From contig NZ_MLYO01000011.1 in the NCBI RefSeq assembly GCF_001866665.1, forward strand, positions 215,309-279,308: 64,000 bases of DNA. Reading direction: 5' to 3'. Shown here one piece after another: positions 55,943 to 64,000 of this stretch (its first letter is position 1; the number at the start of each line of letters is the position of its first letter). The position numbers and the translations under genes were made by a program. The notes under the pieces are model-generated. The model saw only the letters and a list, made by a program, of their open reading frames with translations. It was not told the origin of the DNA and did not search any database. Origin of the DNA: Streptomyces monashensis. GTDB taxonomy: Bacteria; Actinomycetota; Actinomycetes; Streptomycetales; Streptomycetaceae.

Positions 55943-57070
55943 ATGCTGGACGAATCGCTGCTCGACACCCCGGAGGGCCTCGCCGAGGCCGACCGCCGAG
56001 GCCTGCTGCGCGGTGCCGCCGAGGCCGGCGCCCGCGTCCGCACCGCCGCCCGGCACGCGGCCGAGGCCGGGGTCGGCGACCTCAAGCCCGACGGCCGCCC
56101 CCGCGCCGTACTGATCGCCGGCCCCGGCACCGCCGCCACCCACACCGCCGACCTCATCGGCGCGCTGGCCGGCGTCGGCAGCCCCGTGGTCCGGCTGGCC
56201 CCGACCGGCGTCGCCCCGGCCGCCGGTGCCCTGCGCTGGGAGCTCCCGGGCTGGGCCGGCTCCGTCGACCTGCTCCTGATCGCCACCCCGGACGGCACCG
56301 AACCCAGCCTCGCGCTCCTCACCGACCAGGCCTACCGCCGTGGCTGCTCGGTTGTCGCCGTGGCCCCGGCCGGTACGCCGCTCGCCGAGTCCGTCGCCGG
56401 CGCGCACGGCCTGTTCGTACCGATGGCGACAGCGCCGTACGACCAGGACGAACCGCTCGCCGCGTCCTCCCCGGGCGTCTTCTGGGCGCTGCTGACCCCG
56501 CTGCTGGCCCTGCTGGACCGCATCGGCCTGCTCAGCGCCCCGTCCGAGGAGCTGGAGAAGGTCGCGGACCGGCTGGACCATGTCGCCGAGCGCTGCGGCC
56601 CCGCCATCGCGACGTACAGCAACCCGGCGAAGACCCTCGCCGCCGAACTCGCCGACGCGCTCCCGGTGGTGTGGACGGAAGGCACCTCGGCGGGCCCCGC
56701 CGGGCACCGCTTCGCCGCCGCCCTCGCCGAACTCGCCGGGCGCCCCGCGCTCGTCGCCGAACTCCCCGAGGCGCTCGCCGCGCACAGCGCCCTGCTGGCC
56801 GGCCCGCTGGCCGCCAGCGCCGACCCCGACGACTTCTTCCGCGACCGCGTGGAGGAGGCACCCGCGCTGCACGCGCGCGTGGTGCTGCTCCGCGACCGCC
56901 CGCTCAGCGGCCTCACCGCCGCGCCCGCCGCCCGCGACCTGGCCCTCAGCCACGACACGCCGATCAGCGAACTCGAACCGGAGGAGGGCGGCGAACTGGA
57001 GACCCTCGCGGACCTGATCGCCGTCACGGATTTCGCCGCCGTTTACCTGGCGCTCGCTTCCAGGGCCTGA
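55943..57070 (+). CDS. SIS-domain phosphosugar isomerase-like protein
   Basis: This 375-aa protein is of the bifunctional phosphoglucose/phosphomannose isomerase type found between manB and manA in actinobacteria (mycobacterial Rv3256c). Tandem SIS halves are seen (AVLIAGPGTAATHTADLIGAL; AIATYSNPAKTLAAELADALP). The glycine-rich SIS motif usual in active enzymes (GxGGSA) is altered to GPGTAA, and the conserved HNE-type segment near the end is not evident. Catalysis is therefore uncertain. ATG 55943 follows GGAGG. Confidence 0.8.
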   Translation: MLDESLLDTPEGLAEADRRGLLRGAAEAGARVRTAARHAAEAGVGDLKPDGRPRAVLIAGPGTAATHTADLIGALAGVGSPVVRLAPTGVAPAAGALRWELPGWAGSVDLLLIATPDGTEPSLALLTDQAYRRGCSVVAVAPAGTPLAESVAGAHGLFVPMATAPYDQDEPLAASSPGVFWALLTPLLALLDRIGLLSAPSEELEKVADRLDHVAERCGPAIATYSNPAKTLAAELADALPVVWTEGTSAGPAGHRFAAALAELAGRPALVAELPEALAAHSALLAGPLAASADPDDFFRDRVEEAPALHARVVLLRDRPLSGLTAAPAARDLALSHDTPISELEPEEGGELETLADLIAVTDFAAVYLALASRA

Positions 57071-57203
57071 TGTGGGCACCGGGCCGGCCCCGCCGCGCCC
57101 GCGCCCTCACCGGCCGACACCGACCGAGCGACGGGGACCGGCCGACACCGATCGGCTGATGCCGACCGAGCGGCCTACGGACCCAGCGCCGTACGGACCG
57201 AGC

Positions 57204-57239
57204 CGCGTACGAGCGACAGACCGCGTACGAACGACAGAC
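57204..57239 (+). repeat. 18-bp tandem duplication before manA
   Basis: CGCGTACGARCGACAGAC occurs twice in tandem (57204-57221, 57222-57239; one difference), 17 nt before the manA ATG. It is part of a wider patch (57105-57240) of imperfect CGACCGAGCG/CCGACACCGA repeats. Confidence 0.75.
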
Positions 57240-57256
57240 AGAGAAGACACGGACAC

Positions 57257-58408
57257 ATGGACCGCCTCGACAACACCATCCGCCCCTACGCCTGGGGTTC
57301 CCCCACCGCCATCCCGCACCTGACCGGCGTCGAGCCGACCGGTGAACCGCAGGCGGAGATGTGGATGGGCGCGCATCCCGGCGCCCCCTCGCGCACCGCG
57401 CGCGGGAGCCTCGTCGAGGTCATCGACGCGAACCCGGAGGCCGAGCTGGGCAAGGCGGCCGTGGCCAAGTTCGGTCCGCGCCTGCCCTTCCTGCTCAAGA
57501 TCCTCGCCGCCGGCGCGCCCCTCTCCCTCCAGGTGCACCCCGACCTGGCCCAGGCGAAGGAGGGCTACGCCGACGAGGAGCGCCGTGGCGTCCCGGTCGA
57601 CGCCCCGCACCGCAACTACAAGGACGCCAACCACAAGCCCGAACTGATCTGCGCGCTCACCGAATTCGACGGCCTGTGCGGCTTCCGCGACCCCGTCCAG
57701 GCCGCCGACCTGCTCGCCGGCCTCGGCGTCGACTCCCTCAAGCCGTACGTCGACCTGCTGCACGCGCGCCCCGAGGACGCGGCCCTGCGCGAGGTCCTCA
57801 CCGCGATCCTCAGCGCCGCCCCGGAGGAGATGGCGCACACGGTCGCCGAGGCCAGTGCCGCCTGCACCCGCCTCGGCGGCGCCTACACCCCCTACGCCGA
57901 CATCGCCCGCCACTACCCGGGCGACCCCGGCGTCATCGCGGCCATGCTGCTCAACCACGTCCGCCTGCAGCCCGGCGAGGCCCTCTTCCTCGGCGCCGGC
58001 ATCCCGCACGCCTACCTCAACGGCCTCGGCGTCGAGATCATGGCCAACTCCGACAACGTCCTGCGCTGCGGCCTGACCCCCAAGCACGTCGACGTCCCCG
58101 AACTGCTGCGCGTCGTCCGCTTCGAGGCGGGCGACCCGGGCGTGCTGCGCCCCGAGGCCTCCGCGGACGGCGAGGAGGTCTACGAGACGCCGATCGACGA
58201 GTTCCGCCTGTCCCGGTACGTGTTCGCCGAGGGCACCACCGCCCACGACCTCACCCTCGACACCCCGCAGATCCTGCTGTGCACGGCCGGTTCCGTCCGC
58301 GCGGGCGAACACGAGCTGGGCCCCGGCCGGTCGGTCTTCGTCCCGGCGGGCGAGAAGGCGGCCGTCTCCGGTGCGGGAACCGTCTTCCGCGCCACTGTGA
58401 TCGTATGA
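57257..58408 (+). CDS. manA: Mannose-6-phosphate isomerase, type I (ManA)
   Basis: This 383-aa zinc cupin enzyme interconverts fructose-6-P and mannose-6-P. Zinc ligands lie in LSLQVHPDLAQAKEGY (Gln, His), NHKPELICAL (Glu) and later GAGIPHAYLNGLGVEIMANS (His). The N-terminus NTIRPYAWGSPTAIPHL is the family start. With manB and the GDP-mannose enzyme it forms the route from fructose-6-P to GDP-mannose. ATG 57257, preceded by a repeat-rich leader with a weak Shine-Dalgarno (GAGAAG). Confidence 0.95.
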   Translation: MDRLDNTIRPYAWGSPTAIPHLTGVEPTGEPQAEMWMGAHPGAPSRTARGSLVEVIDANPEAELGKAAVAKFGPRLPFLLKILAAGAPLSLQVHPDLAQAKEGYADEERRGVPVDAPHRNYKDANHKPELICALTEFDGLCGFRDPVQAADLLAGLGVDSLKPYVDLLHARPEDAALREVLTAILSAAPEEMAHTVAEASAACTRLGGAYTPYADIARHYPGDPGVIAAMLLNHVRLQPGEALFLGAGIPHAYLNGLGVEIMANSDNVLRCGLTPKHVDVPELLRVVRFEAGDPGVLRPEASADGEEVYETPIDEFRLSRYVFAEGTTAHDLTLDTPQILLCTAGSVRAGEHELGPGRSVFVPAGEKAAVSGAGTVFRATVIV

Positions 58409-58585
58409 CCGGGGCTGTGGATACCTGACGCGGCGAGCCCCGGCCGGGCTGCAAGAATGACCCACCGGCAAAGGCCGGGCAAAGCCGGGCCCGCCCCGGA
58501 CGACAGCGACGTCCGAGGGCGGCCCAGGCGGCCCAACCGGCACCGGCCGCAGAGGGCGACAGAGGCGAAGGGACAACGCGGACAC

Positions 58586-59566
58586 ATGAGCGCGTCAGGC
58601 GGTACGAAGGCGATCGTGGCGGCACTCGGCGCCAATCTCGCGATCGCGGCATCCAAGTTCGTGGCGTTCGCGTTCAGCGGCTCCTCCTCGATGCTCGCCG
58701 AGGGCGTCCACTCGCTCGCCGACTCCGGCAACCAGTTCCTGCTGCTGCTCGGCGGCAAGCGCGCACAGCGCGAGGCCACCGCGCAACACCCGTTCGGTTA
58801 CGGCCGCGAGCGCTTCATCTACGCCTTCCTGGTCTCGATCGTGCTGTTCTCGATCGGCGGCATGTTCGCCGTCTACGAGGGCTTCGAGAAGATCAGCCAC
58901 CCACACGAACTGGAGAACTGGTACTGGCCGGTGGGCGTCCTGCTCTTCGCGGTCATCGCCGAGGGCTTCTCCTTCCGCACGGCCATAAAGGAGTCCAACG
59001 AGCTGCGCGGCGCGCTGTCCTGGGCTCAGTTCATCCGCCGCGCCAAGGCGCCCGAGCTGCCCGTCGTCCTGCTGGAGGACTTCGGCGCGCTCATCGGTCT
59101 GGTCCTCGCCCTGCTCGGCGTCGGCCTGTCCGTCCTCACCGGCGACGGCGTCTGGGACGGCATCGGCACCGTGTGCATCGGCGTCCTGCTCGTCTGCATC
59201 GCCCTGGTCCTCGCCGCCGAGACCAAGTCGCTGCTGCTGGGCGAGGCCGCGGGCCCGGACGTGATCAGGCAGATCGAGGAGGCGACCGTCGACGGCGACA
59301 CCGTCACCGGCGTCATCCACATGCGCACGCTGCACCTCGGCCCCGAGGAACTGCTGGTCGCCGCCAAGATCGCCGTTCAGCACGACGACACGGCCACCGA
59401 GGTCGCGAACGCCATCAACGCCGCCGAGGCCCGTATCCGCGCCGCCGTCCCGATCGCCCGCGTCATCTACCTCGAACCGGACATCTACAGCGAGGCCGAG
59501 GCGGCCAAGGGCCCCGACCCGGAGGCCACCCCCGGCGGCCCGAACCCGCACGCGGCCGGTCACTGA
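58586..59566 (+). CDS. Cation diffusion facilitator (CDF) transporter
   Basis: This 326-aa CDF family metal efflux protein has about six helices. Metal-site residues are in AEGVHSLADSGNQFLLLL (His and Asp on helix 2) and LLEDFGALIGLVLALL (Glu/Asp on helix 5). The cytoplasmic C-terminal domain (IHMRTLHLGPEELLVAAKIAV) is typical. An insert between helices 4 and 5 (RRAKAPELP) is present. It should export Zn2+, Co2+, Mn2+ or Fe2+; specificity not readable. ATG 58586, GAAGGGA upstream. Confidence 0.92.
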   Translation: MSASGGTKAIVAALGANLAIAASKFVAFAFSGSSSMLAEGVHSLADSGNQFLLLLGGKRAQREATAQHPFGYGRERFIYAFLVSIVLFSIGGMFAVYEGFEKISHPHELENWYWPVGVLLFAVIAEGFSFRTAIKESNELRGALSWAQFIRRAKAPELPVVLLEDFGALIGLVLALLGVGLSVLTGDGVWDGIGTVCIGVLLVCIALVLAAETKSLLLGEAAGPDVIRQIEEATVDGDTVTGVIHMRTLHLGPEELLVAAKIAVQHDDTATEVANAINAAEARIRAAVPIARVIYLEPDIYSEAEAAKGPDPEATPGGPNPHAAGH

Positions 59567-59600
59567 GCAGCCGTCAGCCATCCGTCGCAGCCGTCAGCCA
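59567..59600. repeat. 14-bp direct repeat across convergent stop codons
   Basis: GCAGCCGTCAGCCA occurs at 59567-59580 and 59587-59600. The first copy starts at the base after the CDF stop; the second holds the stop of the signal-peptidase-like gene on the other strand. Confidence 0.8.
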
Positions 59601-60280
59601 CCCATCGGCGGCGCGGGCCAGGACATCACCGGCGCCGCCTTCCGCCGCCGCACCACGAGAAAACCGATCCCGAGCCCGACGCCGACGAGCGCCAGCACAC
59701 CGCCGAGGAGCGCAGCCGCCACGCCCAGGGCCGGGACCGTACGGTCGTCCGTCACCCGGCCCAGCACCGCGCCCGCGGACACCGTCCCGCTCTGCTCGTC
59801 GAGGTGGAACCGCGAGTCCTGGGAGTTCGCGCGGTAGTCGCCCAGGAGGAACAGCCGCCCCCGGGGGACCGTCACGTCGTACGCCTTGTGCACGCCGTCG
59901 GCGTCACCGCCGTACACGTACGGCTCCTCGACCGGCTTCCCGTTCACGGTCACCCGCTCCCGCGAACCCACCGCCGTGCAGCACCGCACCCGGTCCCCGC
60001 CCACCCCGACGACCCGCTTCACCAGGGGCGCGCCGATCCCGTACGACGCCGGCGGCGTGAACACCACGACGTCGCCGCGCCGCACCTCACTCCCCTCGAC
60101 ACGCTCCCAGACGATCCCGGTCCCGCGCGCGTACGTCGGCCGCATGCTGTCGCCCGCCAGGGCGGAGACCCCGTAGGCCGTCCGCAGCCAGACGGGGGCA
60201 CCGACCGCCAACACCAGCCCCAGCACCCCCACCACCAGCGCCGAGACCCCCAGCCCCCGCCCTCGCGTTCTCCCCGCCAT
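59594..60280 (-). CDS. Signal peptidase I-like (S26) protein with C-terminal membrane helix
   Basis: This 228-aa protein has an N-terminal helix (VSALVVGVLGLVLAVGAP). The catalytic Ser lies in LAGDSMRPTYARGTG (Ser45), and the catalytic Lys in APLVKRVVGVGGDRV (Lys88). The LGDYRANSQDSR box is typical of type I signal peptidases. A second helix near the C-terminus (VGVGLGIGFLVVRRR) is an extra. ATG 60280 follows GGGGAGG. Streptomyces has several such enzymes. This one stands alone beside a PTS gene, so its substrates cannot be guessed from context. Confidence 0.9.
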   Translation of the reverse strand: MAGRTRGRGLGVSALVVGVLGLVLAVGAPVWLRTAYGVSALAGDSMRPTYARGTGIVWERVEGSEVRRGDVVVFTPPASYGIGAPLVKRVVGVGGDRVRCCTAVGSRERVTVNGKPVEEPYVYGGDADGVHKAYDVTVPRGRLFLLGDYRANSQDSRFHLDEQSGTVSAGAVLGRVTDDRTVPALGVAAALLGGVLALVGVGLGIGFLVVRRRKAAPVMSWPAPPMGG

Positions 60281-60471
60281 GTCCCGTCCTCCCCAAAGGT
60301 CCCACCCGAGGCGCGGAGAATAGCGGCACTCCGTGAACGGACTGTGTGGCGGTGCCGGTACCAGGAGAGGAGACGGGCGGGGCGACGCCTACGGGACGGG
60401 GCACGCGGGCCCCGGACACAGGTCACCCGGGGCCGGGACCCGCACCCGTCATCCCCTTCGTCCCCGCCGGC

Positions 60472-64000
<3,529 letters not shown>

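Overview
The window is 64 kb of very GC-rich (about 70 % or more) actinobacterial chromosome. Gene content and style point to a Streptomyces core chromosome. The evidence is a complete whiB, a SigI-type partner-switching locus, hut genes of the formylglutamate pathway, many GTG starts and 4-nt GTGA/ATGA overlaps, LPXTG/LAXTG surface proteins and dense LytR-CpsA-Psr (LCP) genes. I see no tRNA, rRNA, CRISPR array, insertion sequence or prophage, and base composition does not change anywhere.

Left part (1-15 kb). The 5' part of a PLP-dependent decarboxylase-like gene diverges from a four-gene histidine-utilisation operon (hutU, an M20 amidohydrolase, hutF, hutI) whose promoter is covered by an inverted repeat. 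A 535-aa sigma-like/zinc-finger/transmembrane/lectin fusion protein follows. Next come a SigB/F/G-type sigma factor and its divergent STAS antagonist and HATPase anti-sigma factor. A four-gene secreted or surface operon comes next, with two sortase-type proteins that share one repeated module.

Middle (15-38 kb). This part holds a POT peptide transporter, an OmpR/histidine-kinase pair followed by a striking 16-bp tandem repeat, GtrA, and purK-purE. A membrane dipeptidase and a paralogue that has lost its metal ligands flank an OYE-type oxidoreductase and its MerR regulator. UDP-glucose dehydrogenase, acyl-CoA dehydrogenase, a Met/Cys-rich copper-storage-like protein, a thioesterase and five LCP genes around an ExoA-like glycosyltransferase follow.

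Right part (38-64 kb). A lone TIGR03089 adenylation-type domain and a secreted peptidoglycan amidase come first. Then there are a GDP-mannose pyrophosphorylase-like gene, an AlkA-type glycosylase, cysteine dioxygenase-fbiA-fbiB (coenzyme F420) and whiB. A 1246-aa membrane glycosyltransferase with a DUF5719 partner is followed by a zincin-like protein, DUF3499, and a mannose module (manB, Trm112-like, SIS protein, manA). The window ends with a cation-efflux transporter, a signal-peptidase-like protein, a PTS EII and the start of ahcY.

From about 19 kb onward, the gene content and much of the order recall the mycobacterial Rv3248c-Rv3277 neighbourhood (ahcY, manA, SIS, manB, DUF3499, zincin, whiB2, fbiA, fbiB, mannose-1-P guanylyltransferase, rhamnosyl/GT2, LCP, TIGR03089, acyl-CoA dehydrogenase, purE, purK, GtrA). 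I recall this from general knowledge and did not compute it. The common theme is envelope polysaccharide precursor supply (manA, manB, GDP-mannose, UDP-glucuronate), its assembly (GT2, the 1246-aa GT) and its attachment to peptidoglycan (LCP), placed beside the developmental regulator whiB.
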